Assembly: GCF_003429085.1 (NCBI RefSeq)
Contig: NZ_QVTC01000029.1
Coordinates: forward strand, 1 to 64,000
Direction of reading: 5' to 3'
Source of the DNA: Bacillus sp. V59.32b
GTDB lineage: Bacteria; Bacillota; Bacilli; Bacillales; DSM-1321
Length of the DNA: 64,000 nt
The notes under the pieces were generated by a model that was not told the origin of the DNA, did no database searches, and was given only the letters and a program-made list of their open reading frames with translations. How positions within the stretch are numbered: position 1 is the stretch's first letter; every line of letters begins with the position of its first letter. Made by a program: the position numbers and the translations under genes. Positions 45,365 to 54,640 of this stretch are shown one piece after another.

Positions 45365-45586
45365 TTATTTTACAGACTCATGATTCGGCCCATTTCTTTT
45401 GTTGATTTCTTCTTCTAATTCCTTCGTTTTAAGCGCCTCTTTACGTGAGTATTTAATGATGAATCTCATTGTAAAAACGGCACCGATGAAGAAAATTGCG
45501 GAAGTTATTGCTGCCGGGATATATTCGCTTTTATCTTCAGGAAAGTAAAGAAAAAGTGCAAATACGGTGTTATAAAGAAAGTCCAT
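45365..45586 (-). CDS. Small hypothetical membrane protein
   Basis: This 73-aa protein has an N-terminal hydrophobic stretch, a membrane helix near residues 24-45 (PAAITSAIFFIGAVFTMRFII) and a charged, helical tail (KEALKTKELEEEINKR). The ATG is preceded by AAAGGATG, and a terminator follows. I do not recognise a family. Confidence 0.6.
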   Translation of the reverse strand: MDFLYNTVFALFLYFPEDKSEYIPAAITSAIFFIGAVFTMRFIIKYSRKEALKTKELEEEINKRNGPNHESVK

Positions 45587-45672
45587 TTCTTACATCCTTT
45601 CTAAAGTTCCCACGTTTATTTCATTCATTATAGCAATTATCCTCAGTGCTCTCCAGCTTATCATTCGAAAAA

Positions 45673-45700
45673 AAGAAACGAAAGCTCGCCTTCGTTTCTT
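45673..45700 (-). terminator. Terminator after ppiB
   Basis: AAGAAACGAA pairs with TTCGTTTCTT, with A tract before and T-rich sequence after. Confidence 0.8.
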
Positions 45701-45707
45701 CTTCTCT

Positions 45708-46298
45708 TTATATAACTTTGATTGATTGAATCACGACGTCTTCCATTGGTTTGTCTCCAGATCCCGTTTCTAAGCCGGCGATCTTGTCGACAATGTCCAT
45801 GCCTTCCACAACGTGGCCAAAAACCGTATGCTTATGATCCAGCCAAGGGGTTCCGCCTTTTTCCATATAAGCAGTGATAATTTCATCCGGATAGCCCGCT
45901 TGTTTCATTTGCTCGCCCATTCTGCTGTCGACATGCTGTGCTTGAACAATGAAAAATTGGCTGCCGTTTGTGCCGGGCCCTGCATTCGCCATCGACAATG
46001 CGCCGCGCAGGTTAAACGCCTTCATCGAAAATTCGTCTTCAAACGGAGCGCCCCAAATGCTTTCTCCGCCCATGCCCGTTCCCTGTGGATCGCCGCCCTG
46101 GATCATGAAGTCTTTAATGATGCGGTGAAATATGACACCTTCATAATAGCCATTTTCGGCATGCGTAACGAAATTTTCTACCGTTTTTGGAGTTAATTCC
46201 GGAAATAGCTTAATCTTGATACTTCCCTGGTTTGTTTCCATGACAACTGCTTTTTCATTTTCCAGTACTTCTGTCGTTAATTGAGGAAAGTCTGTCAT
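45708..46298 (-). CDS. ppiB: Peptidyl-prolyl cis-trans isomerase, cyclophilin type
   Basis: This is a 196-aa cytoplasmic cyclophilin. [24 protein letters not shown] carries the catalytic Arg and the conserved [25 protein letters not shown] and [19 protein letters not shown] complete the active site. At 196 aa it exceeds B. subtilis PpiB (143 aa) through a 13-residue N-terminal lead and an insert around [19 protein letters not shown], as in other Bacillaceae. It lies where kinB would be expected from synteny. Confidence 0.95.
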   Translation of the reverse strand: MTDFPQLTTEVLENEKAVVMETNQGSIKIKLFPELTPKTVENFVTHAENGYYEGVIFHRIIKDFMIQGGDPQGTGMGGESIWGAPFEDEFSMKAFNLRGALSMANAGPGTNGSQFFIVQAQHVDSRMGEQMKQAGYPDEIITAYMEKGGTPWLDHKHTVFGHVVEGMDIVDKIAGLETGSGDKPMEDVVIQSIKVI

Positions 46299-46440
46299 AA
46301 TCGATTCACTTCTTTCTTCTTAATTTCCCTGAAATCTTGGCTTCTTCTATTAATTGCCTTCATTTGTCAACTTTACACGACTTTTTTTAAAAAAGCATAT
46401 TTTTAGAAACCTCTATTGTTCTGCGAGTTCTTTTATTTTT

Positions 46441-46675
46441 GGCTCTGTTAAATTCCATTGTTGATTTTCAAATGGTCATGGAATCTACTCGCTTTCCGCG
46501 GACGAACTGGCAAGCCTCCTCACTCGTACCTCGCTGCGGGGTCTTGCCAGCCCGTTTTTCCGCAGGACGTTGATTCATCATCCTTGAATAGACACCGCAC
46601 GAGAAAATGCGTATGCATTTTCGAGGAGTCTCGCAGATTCCCTTCCCAAAAACAACATTATCGTTTAACAGAGCC
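46441..46675 (+). mobile_element. Complete 235-bp MITE inside a gene
   Basis: GGCTCTGTTAAA at 46441 and TTTAACAGAGCC ending at 46675 form the perfect 12-bp terminal repeat. The 8-bp duplication TTATTTTT is at 46433-46440 and 46676-46683. By eye the sequence is identical to the inverse of 27013-27247. It has landed in the 3' end of the gene at 46684-47022 and supplies that gene's present tail. Confidence 0.92.
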
Positions 46676-47022
46676 TTATTTTTTTGTAAGGCTTCTTCAG
46701 CAAATTCTACCGATGCCTCGAAATATTTTTCTCCATCAGGAAGCTTCCCAAAGTCACCGATTTCGATTGAGAGCAGAATATTTCCGTCATTACCAGATAA
46801 GCTGTAAGTATAGGCGATGTCTTCGGGAGCCAAAGGTCGTTCCCATCTTGAATTATAAAGGGAAATCCTAAGCAGGCTCTGCGGTTCCCATGTAATGACA
46901 GTCAATTTCGTATATTGACCGTCATCCAGACCCCATAAAATTTCACTGCCGATGTTTAAATCCACATTATAATCGTAATCTTCAGGCAAGTCGTCCCATT
47001 GCTTGATAAATGGAGGCTTCAC
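46468..47022 (-). pseudogene. Hypothetical protein gene with tail replaced by MITE
   Basis: The native part begins at GTG 47022 (MKPPFIKQWDDLPEDYDYNV) and runs to about residue 116 (EFAEEALQKNK). It is an acidic beta-rich protein with LTVITWEPQSLLRISLYNSR, of no family I recognise. From there the frame enters the element and adds about 68 residues of repeat-encoded, Arg- and Cys-rich sequence. Removing the element and one TTATTTTT gives RTRRTIEVSKNMLF and a stop in frame. With one A fewer in the A7 run it would instead end KELAEQ, which looks more natural. So either the tail was only a few residues or the run has changed length. The protein may still fold. Confidence 0.7.
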
Positions 47023-47240
47023 TAAAACCCCCCATACCTTTGAAGCAGGTGAATGATGGTAATCTCGTCTTTCACAATTAGCTGATTATCCATTTTGTTT
47101 GCTCCATTATTTTACCCCCATATTATCATTATCTACATCTTCGTTCCAGCAATGGAAAAAGAAAATCTGCTGACTGTAAAAATCCATGCATCTTATGTAT
47201 CATGGAGAGTAGAAATGTATTTGAAAGGGCGGGGAAAGAC

Positions 47241-47627
47241 ATGACGGAAGACAACTTTAAAGTTGGGGATAAAGTAACGGCGATTTATAAAACGGGAAAA
47301 TATATCGGAGAGCTTACAGACATTCGTCCGAATGCCTATCTTGTTAAGGTTCTTGCCGTAGCAAAGCATCCGATGCAAGGAGATCTCCATAATCCTAAGC
47401 AGACGGATGTGACGATGTTTCACCAAAGGCGGGCTCTTGCTTACAGGGAACAGGCCAATATCCCGAAAAATATGGTTAAACATTATGAAGAGACAATCCC
47501 GGAATATAAGGCTTCACTAAAAGAGTCTTTGGACAAAATGAAGCAGCAGCTTTCTGAAGACAGTAAGGAATGGAACCAAAGAAGCCTGGAAATGCTCAAT
47601 GAGCTGGAAACAGATTATTTTAAATAA
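47241..47627 (+). CDS. kapB: Kinase-associated protein B
   Basis: This is a 128-aa protein, the same length as B. subtilis KapB. VGDKVTAIYKTGKYIGELTDIRP, AYLVKVLAVAKHPMQGDLHNPKQ and HQRRALAYREQANIP form the small beta-barrel plus helices typical of KapB. In B. subtilis KapB is needed for the sporulation kinase KinB to feed the phosphorelay. No kinB is next to it here. The product has no signal peptide or lipobox. The ATG at 47241 follows GGGGAAAG. The 13-codon extension to 47202 is rejected. Confidence 0.9.
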   Translation: MTEDNFKVGDKVTAIYKTGKYIGELTDIRPNAYLVKVLAVAKHPMQGDLHNPKQTDVTMFHQRRALAYREQANIPKNMVKHYEETIPEYKASLKESLDKMKQQLSEDSKEWNQRSLEMLNELETDYFK

Positions 47628-47668
47628 AGGCTCTTTATATCGCGTTCTTAATATTATTTTCGTTCATT

Positions 47669-47780
47669 CGTTTGAAACCTTGGTTTCAAACGCCTTTCAG
47701 CAGAATGCTGAAAGGAAGCTCCCCAGCCATGAAAAGATGGGAGAAAGCTCGCTTTCTCTTTCTTTTCATGGCTGGGGAGC
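47669..47780. repeat. Three consecutive hairpins between kapB and kapD
   Basis: Hairpin 1: CGTTTGAAACC / GGTTTCAAACG at 47669-47692, 2-base gap. Hairpin 2: CCTTTCAGCA / TGCTGAAAGG at 47693-47715, 3-base loop. Hairpin 3: a 20-bp perfect arm from GCTCCCCAGC to GAAAAGA at 47718-47737, pairing with 47761-47780, with inner GAGAAAGC / GCTTTCTC. They are packed end to end and all perfect. The lack of T tracts and the size exceed a normal terminator. It may be a palindromic mobile repeat or a structured RNA. Confidence 0.8.
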
Positions 47781-47831
47781 AAAGTGAACCAAAATCCAAC
47801 AGAGATATGTAACTTCGCTTAATTAAATACT

Positions 47832-47865
47832 AAAAGCCAAATCAGTTGGAAGTGATTTGGCTTTT
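47832..47865 (-). terminator. Terminator after kapD
   Basis: AAAAGCCAAATCA pairs with TGATTTGGCTTTT. It overlaps the kapD stop codon. Confidence 0.85.
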
Positions 47866-48487
47866 ATAATGCAAGATTATCAAACACTTTTGATAAATCG
47901 ATTCGGTCACCTATTGTCGTAGGCTGGTGATTTTTCATGTAGCTTTTATCCTTTTCTACCAGTTTAAAAATATTGTAAGTAGTCAGTGCGTCATCAAGGG
48001 CACGATGATGTTTCCCTGTGCCTTCTTTTCCATATGCCTGAACGGCTTTCCACAATCCAGTCTGGTTCTGATCACCGAAAAAGCGTTTATACTCCATCGA
48101 TAAATCGATTTGCTTGCCGCGGAACGGGAACTCAACATTTGCTCTTTGGCAATTTTGGCGCAATACCTTCATATCCATGTTTCCCCAAGTAACAATCGAA
48201 GTAGGCTGCTTTTGGTCATATTTTTTCAATAAAGCAATTAGGTCTTTAAAAGGCATCCCGCTATCAACCTGTTCCTGTGAAATATTAAGGAAAGTTTTAC
48301 AGCGGTCTGTAAGTTTAGAGAATTTAGACGGGATGACAAATGATGAAAATTGATCGATAATTTGCTCATTGATCACGGCCGCAAGTCCAACTTCAATAAT
48401 TTCCGGATAAAAACCTTCTGGGTTCATCTTTCCTTCGGGCATGGTAAATTCAAAATCGATAAATAAATGCTGTTGTCCACCCTCCAT
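47864..48487 (-). CDS. kapD: 3'-5' exonuclease KapD, KinA-pathway sporulation inhibitor
   Basis: This 207-aa DEDDh exonuclease has Exo I in HLFIDFEFTMPEG (Asp and Glu), Exo II around WGNMDMKVLRQNCQRA, and Exo III GKHHRALDDALTTYNIFKLV with His and Asp. It is the homologue of B. subtilis KapD, described as an inhibitor of the KinA route to sporulation. Of two nearby ATGs, the one at 48487 is 7 bp from GGAGG and is preferred to 48493. Confidence 0.9.
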   Translation of the reverse strand: MEGGQQHLFIDFEFTMPEGKMNPEGFYPEIIEVGLAAVINEQIIDQFSSFVIPSKFSKLTDRCKTFLNISQEQVDSGMPFKDLIALLKKYDQKQPTSIVTWGNMDMKVLRQNCQRANVEFPFRGKQIDLSMEYKRFFGDQNQTGLWKAVQAYGKEGTGKHHRALDDALTTYNIFKLVEKDKSYMKNHQPTTIGDRIDLSKVFDNLAL

Positions 48488-48813
48488 ATCCATGCCTCCT
48501 TTCCTTTTATATATAAAACGTTCAATTTTTAAATAATTATCCTTTTTTCTGCATCAGTATTCAAATATTATAACAGAAACTTCTGAATAATTTTTATCTT
48601 TTTTTGCATTTTATTCGGTATTTTTCTTAGCAACCCCTTTTTTCCTGTCAGGTTTTGGATTATTATGGGGAAGTAAATCGAGATTTTTCGACATAAATCG
48701 ATCGACGGGCCTTTTAAGCGAAAAATTCCCGTGACGAAGATAGGGATTTCTGTACATTCCAAACTTCAAGCGGGTGCCGTCATAACAAAATATATTAGAT
48801 TGGAAGTTGACTT
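48488..48813. other. Divergent region kapD / pbpD
   Basis: No gene is present. The region is AT-rich and holds the two divergent promoters. Near 48680-48705, TCGAGATTTTTCGA and ATCGATCGA are short palindromes of unknown role. Confidence 0.4.
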
Positions 48814-50673
48814 ATGCGCAAGTCTTTTGGCTATGTTGTTATCATCCTGCTCGTTCCTTTGCTTACGCTCTTAATCTTTCTGTCCTATCGGGAATGGACT
48901 TCCGCCGAGAGCTTCCACAAGGTGCTTGATACGAAAATATCAGGCGATGAAATTAAACTGCCGCAAACCAGTTTTGTGAGGGCTGCAGACGGCGCCGTCA
49001 TTTCTGAAATAGCAGGACTTCAAAAGAGGATATATATTTCCGATAAAGATATTCCCTTATTTCTGAAGGATCTCTTTGTCACGATTGAAGACAGGCAGTT
49101 CTATCAGCATGCCGGAATCGACGCTGTCGCCATTAGCCGGGCCATCGTCGCAAACTCCCAGAGTGATTCGATTGAACAGGGCGGCAGCACGATCACCCAG
49201 CAGCTGGCCAGGAATGTATATCTTACACAGGAAAAAACCTATAATCGAAAATTGACTGAGCTCCTCTATTCCTATCAGCTGGAACGGACTCTGTCAAAGC
49301 CCGAAATCCTGGAATTGTATATCAACGCCATCTACTATCACAATGGGAATTACGGAATCGAATCGGCGGCTCAATTTTACTTTAGCAAGTCCGCGAAGAA
49401 CCTTTCCAAGGCTGAGCTTGCTTTTCTTGCAGCGATTCCGAACAACCCGAACCTGTATAATCCTTTGAAAAACTATGACGCTACCAAGAAACGGCAGGAA
49501 CGGATTCTTTCCCAAATGGTAGAACTGAACAAGCTGACAAAAGAAGAATATACTGAAATTGTCAAAGAACCAATTGTGTTAAATGTCAGGGAACAAAATA
49601 ACTTGTACCCAGATTATACAGACTATGTGAAAAGTGAACTTAGAAGTCTAGTCGCCCATTCTGAAGGAATGATGGAAAGATTGCGCGACCCCGAGCCAAA
49701 AATTCGAGAAGAAGCTGCAGCTGAGCTTGATAATAAGGTAACCGACTTGTTGGAATCGGGTGTTACAATACACACGGCACTTGATACCGGGATACAGAGT
49801 CGTGCGAAACGTGCTGTTCAAAGCCGTTTATCTTCCACCAACGTGGAAGGTGCTGCAGTCGTCATACAGCATCATACGCACGAGCTTGTCTCTTTGATTG
49901 GGGGAACGAATTATAAAAAAAATTCTTTCAATCGCGCCTATCAAGGCTACCGCCAGCCGGGATCGGCCATTAAACCATTATTGGTCTATGCCCCTTATAT
50001 TGAAGAAACGAACGCAAGTCTGCTGGAGGGTGTCAGTGGTGCCCGCTATTGCAAAAACGGATATTGCCCAAAAAATTACGACGGCAGTGTGTATGGAATG
50101 GTGACCATCAAAAAGGCCTTTGCCAATTCATATAATACACCGGCCCTAAGGCTTTTTGATAAAACCGGTATAAGAAAGAGCTTTAGCTATTTGGAAAAGT
50201 TTCAATTTAGTCAAGTGAACGAAGAGGATTATCATCTTTCCGCAGCAATTGGCGGGTTTACAAATGTGATCAGTCCGCTCGAACTGACTAATGCCTTTAC
50301 TTCCTTTGAAGATGGCACCTATCTCCCTGCCCGCGCCATCCGCAAAGTGACCGGCAAGGATGGAAAAGTGCTCTATCAATGGAACGATAAACCGCAAACG
50401 GTATGGAAGCCAGAAACCGTAAAAAAAATGAGGGAATTGCTGCATGAAGTTACTTTAAACGGCACAGCCACAAGAGCCTACCTTCCCGGAGGATACATTG
50501 GCGGGAAAACGGGCACGACAAATGATGTTAAGGATATGTGGTTCGTAGGGCTCACAAATGACTATACAACGGGAGTATGGATCGGAAAGGACAAACCTGC
50601 AAGCATTGAGTATATTCAGCATACTTATCCGAATTTATCAATCTGGAAAGATATTAATAAAGATTTTAACTAA
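48814..50673 (+). CDS. pbpD: Class A penicillin-binding protein PBP4
   Basis: This is a 619-aa membrane-anchored bifunctional peptidoglycan synthase. The anchor helix is at residues 6-28. The GT51 transglycosylase domain has TIEDRQFYQHAGIDAVAI (catalytic Glu), QGGSTITQQLARNV and RKLTELLYSYQLER. The transpeptidase has SxxK in RQPGSAIKPLLVY, SxN in NSYNTPALRL and KTG in IGGKTGTTNDV. Order and length match B. subtilis PbpD, which also lies next to yufK and mrp. Confidence 0.95.
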   Translation: MRKSFGYVVIILLVPLLTLLIFLSYREWTSAESFHKVLDTKISGDEIKLPQTSFVRAADGAVISEIAGLQKRIYISDKDIPLFLKDLFVTIEDRQFYQHAGIDAVAISRAIVANSQSDSIEQGGSTITQQLARNVYLTQEKTYNRKLTELLYSYQLERTLSKPEILELYINAIYYHNGNYGIESAAQFYFSKSAKNLSKAELAFLAAIPNNPNLYNPLKNYDATKKRQERILSQMVELNKLTKEEYTEIVKEPIVLNVREQNNLYPDYTDYVKSELRSLVAHSEGMMERLRDPEPKIREEAAAELDNKVTDLLESGVTIHTALDTGIQSRAKRAVQSRLSSTNVEGAAVVIQHHTHELVSLIGGTNYKKNSFNRAYQGYRQPGSAIKPLLVYAPYIEETNASLLEGVSGARYCKNGYCPKNYDGSVYGMVTIKKAFANSYNTPALRLFDKTGIRKSFSYLEKFQFSQVNEEDYHLSAAIGGFTNVISPLELTNAFTSFEDGTYLPARAIRKVTGKDGKVLYQWNDKPQTVWKPETVKKMRELLHEVTLNGTATRAYLPGGYIGGKTGTTNDVKDMWFVGLTNDYTTGVWIGKDKPASIEYIQHTYPNLSIWKDINKDFN

Positions 50674-50677
50674 AAAA

Positions 50678-50718
50678 GCGGGAAGCAGTATTTGATTGAC
50701 TATCAAACTGCTTCCCGC
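50678..50718. terminator. Terminator between pbpD and yufK
   Basis: GCGGGAAGCAGT pairs with ACTGCTTCCCGC, extended by TTTGAT / ATCAAA, between convergent genes. Confidence 0.9.
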
Positions 50719-50733
50719 GTTATTTATTTTCCA

Positions 50734-51291
50734 CTATAACGGCAAACTTGCCATCATGCTGTTGTAAAGCCTGATGGACGAATAAGCCACAACCAATATC
50801 ATCCCCGACCAAACGAAAGTATCAAAAAAAATTAAGCCAATTAATCCTGAAGTCGTCAGGCTCGGACTTATTTTATACACGAGATAAATAAAAGCAATGA
50901 CGGTCGTCCCTAAAAAAATAGCTGCTAAACCGAGAATCGAATTCACGCTAACCAAAGAAACCGCTCCGCCAATAAAATAAATCATCGCACCCATCCGGAT
51001 ATTTTTTAAATCTTCCCCCTCTGAGTCTTTTGAGAAAAACAAAAGGGAAAGTTCGATTATCGTATCTGAAATCAGCTTCAGGGCAGAGAATAGCATAAAG
51101 CAAATCAAAAACATGACAATTAACAAGGAAAGCTTGATCCCCGTCTCAGAAAAAAATTCAAGCATCCCATCGTAAATTCCAATATTCCTCAACAGGATCA
51201 AAACTTGCATCTGGCCGTATACCGCAAACGAAAGACTGAAAAGAACAATCGCAATTAACGGAAAGTAACCAATCAAATATGTATTTTTCAT
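50734..51291 (-). CDS. yufK: DUF5366 membrane protein YufK
   Basis: This is a 185-aa protein, the same length as B. subtilis YufK, with about five hydrophobic helices and little else: YLIGYFPLIAIVLFSLSFAVYGQ at the N-terminus and SPSLTTSGLIGLIFFDTFVW in the second half. Function is unknown. It sits between pbpD and the mrp operon and is divergent from mrp, so the two share the upstream region 51292-51816. Confidence 0.85.
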   Translation of the reverse strand: MKNTYLIGYFPLIAIVLFSLSFAVYGQMQVLILLRNIGIYDGMLEFFSETGIKLSLLIVMFLICFMLFSALKLISDTIIELSLLFFSKDSEGEDLKNIRMGAMIYFIGGAVSLVSVNSILGLAAIFLGTTVIAFIYLVYKISPSLTTSGLIGLIFFDTFVWSGMILVVAYSSIRLYNSMMASLPL

Positions 51292-51816
51292 TATGTTTCT
51301 CCATCTCTATATCTAGTTCTCTTCCATTATGCAAAAAGATTCATCAATGTACAATGGTCTTTTAAATTTGGGAATAAAGAAAACTCGTCAATTGACGAGC
51401 CGTAAGGCGGAGATTAGACGTAGTTCCAGGATCATTGATGTCAAACTCGGGTGTAATCTCTTTTGGTCTGGACATGCGCGCCTAACAATAAGATACCGAA
51501 TACCGATTGTAGTATAAGCTTATCATCATCCTCTCCATTAGCTTTAGAAAAAAGGCAGGAAGTTTATACGATTTTAATAAATTTTTCTGGGCGGATTTCG
51601 ACTGGTTACTACCTATTTAATAACTCAGTTTCATTCAAAGGCTTGAGAAACCGATATGAAATGCACCGGCCTAAAAATTAGTTTATACTTTATAAGAAAT
51701 CTCTTATTTGTTACCGAAAAAAACATGCATTTCGATACATAAATAAAACATGTGCACCTTTACATAATATAAAAGGACTTTTTGATGACTAGTTACTCAC
51801 TAAGGAGGCTGAACCT
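51292..51816. promoter_or_regulatory. Long leader region upstream of mrp operon
   Basis: 525 bp without a credible gene separate yufK and mrpA. CTCGTCAATTGACGAG at 51384-51399 is a perfect 16-bp palindrome and the best protein-binding candidate. The part from 51690 is very AT-rich and probably carries the mrp promoter. I found no riboswitch I can name. AAGGAGGC lies 7 bp before mrpA. Confidence 0.45.
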
Positions 51817-54231
51817 ATGTCAATGCTTCACTGGGCCGTCTTTTTCCCTTTTGTGGCTGCGCTTTTTGTACCGCTTATGTACAAGCGTTTCAGGTGGATT
51901 CATACCGGATGGTTTGTACTTATTATTCCTATCCTGCTGTTTATATACTTTTTCATATTCATCCCAAAGACAAGCAATGGGGAGCAGGTAATGGCAAGCC
52001 TCGCCTGGATCCCTTCGCTGGATGTGAATTTTGATGTTTATCTGGATGGCTTAAGTCTGTTATTTGTTCTTCTAATCACAGGCATCGGGGCACTCGTCAT
52101 CTTGTATTCGATTTTTTATCTCGATAAGGATAAAGAAAAACTGCATAATTTTTATGTATATTTGCTAATTTTCATGGGTGCAATGCTTGGTTTGGTATTA
52201 TCAGATAACCTGATTGTTTTGTATATGTTTTGGGAATTCACCAGTTTTTCTTCCTTCCTTTTGATCGGTTATTGGCATCATCGGGAGCGTTCCCGCTACG
52301 GTGCCCAAAAATCGATGCTGATCACCGTTTTGGGCGGGCTTAGTATGCTTGGGGGATCTGTGCTGTTGGCTTTCATGGGTGAAACCTTCAGCGTGCGTGA
52401 GCTTATTGGCAAGAGTGGAGAATTGACGGCCCATCCATTATTTAACGCCACCATCCTGCTTATACTGCTTGGGGCTTTCACAAAATCAGCACAATTTCCG
52501 TTCCATATCTGGCTACCCGATGCAATGGAGGCTCCTACGCCCGTCAGTGCTTATCTTCATTCGGCTACCATGGTAAAGGCAGGGATCTATCTTGTCGCAA
52601 GGTTAAGTCCTGTGTTTGCCGAATCCGGATTGTGGCTCTGGCTCATCGCCGGTTTCGGAATCGCTACTTTATTCTGGGGTTCATTTTCTGCAGTGAAGCA
52701 AACTGACTTAAAAGGGATACTCGCTTTTTCGACGATTAGCCAGCTCGGGATGATCATGTCACTATTAGGACTAGGGGCTGCTGCTCTCCACTATGAAACC
52801 ATGAATGAAAATATATATATGGCCGCAACTGTCGCAGCCGTGTTTCATTTGATTAACCATGCTACCTTTAAGGGGAGCCTGTTCATGGCCGCAGGAATCA
52901 TCGATCATGAAACAGGGACTCGTGATATCCGCAAACTGGGCGGGCTGATGAATTTTATGCCGATCACCTTCACGATTACTTTAATCGGTGCGCTGTCAAT
53001 GGCAGGTGTACCCCCTTTTAACGGGTTTTTAAGCAAGGAAATGTTCTTTGCGGCTATGATCCTTGTAACGGAAATGGATTTATTTAATCTGGACACATGG
53101 GGTGTGTTGCTTCCGGTTATCGCCTGGACGGGCAGTATTTTTACATTCATCTACAGCTTGATTATTGCCTTTAAGCCATTTACAGGAGTTTTTCGGCCGG
53201 AAATGCTGGAGAAAAAACCACATGAAGCGCCGATTGGTATGTTGATACCCCCTGTTATCCTGGCTTCATTGGTGATAATATTCGGCCTTTTCCCAAACCT
53301 TCTGGCTTCGAGCATCCTTGAACCCGTCGTTGCGGCGATCCAACCCGGGCTAGCGAAAAATGAATTCCATGTTCACATCTCACCGTGGCATGGCTTTCAG
53401 CCAGAGTTATTCATGACCATCGGGGTCATCATTTTTGGGGTGCTTCTTTACCTCACATTGAACAAATGGAATAAAATCTACGGGATATTGCCGGATCGAT
53501 TGTCTTTAAACAGCTTTTATGATTCGCTTCTTAAAGGAGGCGAAAAAGTCTTCATCTCGATAACAAAGCTGTTTATGACAGGCTATATCCGAACCTATCT
53601 CGTTTATATTTTTCTGTTTTTTATCGTTTCACTCGGATTTACGCTCTTCTGGAAAGATGCCTTTGCTTTTGATAGTGAAAACACTGCACCCATCGGGATC
53701 TATGAACTGATTCTGGCAACGATCATCGCTATAGGTGCCATTGCGATTCTTTTTGCAAAGTCCAGATTAACCTCAATCATCATCCTTGGGGCGGTAGGCT
53801 ATATGGTATCCATTTTCTTTGTGTTATTCAGGGCCCCTGATCTTGCCCTTACCCAGCTGGTGATCGAGACGATATCCGTTGCTCTATTTCTGCTTTGCTT
53901 TTATCATTTGCCGAAGCTACCGAGCAGGAAGGAAGAGCGGATGACCTTCAAACTGAATAACGCACTTATCTCTATAGGTGTTGGTGTCATAGTTGCTTTA
54001 ATCGCCTTATCATCGCACAGTAACAAATTGTTTGACTCCATTTCCGGCTACTATTTGGAGAACGCGTATAAGGAGGCTGGAGGCAAGAATATTGTTAACG
54101 TCATTCTGGTAGATTTCCGCGGCCTTGATACGATGTTTGAAATTACTGTGTTAGGAATTGCAGCCCTTGGCATTTTTGCGATGATTAAATTAAGGCTGAC
54201 GAGGAGGAAGTTGACGGATGAAAACGAATGA
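51817..54231 (+). CDS. mrpA: Na+/H+ antiporter subunit MrpA
   Basis: This is an 804-aa subunit with about 20 membrane helices. The N-terminal two thirds are homologous to complex I subunit NuoL: DNLIVLYMFWEFTSFSSFLLIGYWH with the key Glu, AQFPFHIWLPDAMEAPTPVSAYLHSATMVKAG, and FHLINHATFKGSLFMAAG with conserved His. The C-terminal part (FRAPDLALTQLVIETISVALF) is the MrpA-specific MbeE/NuoJ-like segment. It forms one of the proton or sodium paths of the seven-subunit antiporter that supports alkali and sodium tolerance. Its stop overlaps mrpB by 14 bp. Confidence 0.95.
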   Translation: MSMLHWAVFFPFVAALFVPLMYKRFRWIHTGWFVLIIPILLFIYFFIFIPKTSNGEQVMASLAWIPSLDVNFDVYLDGLSLLFVLLITGIGALVILYSIFYLDKDKEKLHNFYVYLLIFMGAMLGLVLSDNLIVLYMFWEFTSFSSFLLIGYWHHRERSRYGAQKSMLITVLGGLSMLGGSVLLAFMGETFSVRELIGKSGELTAHPLFNATILLILLGAFTKSAQFPFHIWLPDAMEAPTPVSAYLHSATMVKAGIYLVARLSPVFAESGLWLWLIAGFGIATLFWGSFSAVKQTDLKGILAFSTISQLGMIMSLLGLGAAALHYETMNENIYMAATVAAVFHLINHATFKGSLFMAAGIIDHETGTRDIRKLGGLMNFMPITFTITLIGALSMAGVPPFNGFLSKEMFFAAMILVTEMDLFNLDTWGVLLPVIAWTGSIFTFIYSLIIAFKPFTGVFRPEMLEKKPHEAPIGMLIPPVILASLVIIFGLFPNLLASSILEPVVAAIQPGLAKNEFHVHISPWHGFQPELFMTIGVIIFGVLLYLTLNKWNKIYGILPDRLSLNSFYDSLLKGGEKVFISITKLFMTGYIRTYLVYIFLFFIVSLGFTLFWKDAFAFDSENTAPIGIYELILATIIAIGAIAILFAKSRLTSIIILGAVGYMVSIFFVLFRAPDLALTQLVIETISVALFLLCFYHLPKLPSRKEERMTFKLNNALISIGVGVIVALIALSSHSNKLFDSISGYYLENAYKEAGGKNIVNVILVDFRGLDTMFEITVLGIAALGIFAMIKLRLTRRKLTDENE

Positions 54232-54640
54232 TCTGATCCTTCAAACCGTTACAAAAGTGGCATCCCCTGTTATCTTCCTTTTTTCTATCTATATATTTTT
54301 CGGGGGGCACTACTCACCCGGGGGAGGTTTTGTGGGAGGATTATTAGCTTCGGGGGCCATCGTTTTGCTGCTCCTGTCCTATGATATAAAAACGGTGGCA
54401 AATATCTTGCCGATTGATTACAAGCTGGTGGTGGCGATCGGACTTCTGATTGCAGCATTAACCGGGACCGGAGCGCTGGTCTTTGATGCTCCGTTTATGA
54501 CCCATGCCTATCAGTATTTTGATTTGCCTATAATCGGTCACACGTCGTTACATACAGCAGTTCTATTTGATTTAGGCGTATATCTTGTCGTTATTGGAGT
54601 GACGATGACCATTATTCAAACGATTGGGGAGAGTGAATAA
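54218..54640 (+). CDS. mrpB: Na+/H+ antiporter subunit MrpB
   Basis: This is a 140-aa membrane subunit with four helices. [33 protein letters not shown] is the MnhB signature, and the [25 protein letters not shown] end matches. Its ATG lies inside mrpA and its stop shares TAATG with mrpC, indicating coupled translation. Confidence 0.95.
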   Translation: MKTNDLILQTVTKVASPVIFLFSIYIFFGGHYSPGGGFVGGLLASGAIVLLLLSYDIKTVANILPIDYKLVVAIGLLIAALTGTGALVFDAPFMTHAYQYFDLPIIGHTSLHTAVLFDLGVYLVVIGVTMTIIQTIGESE

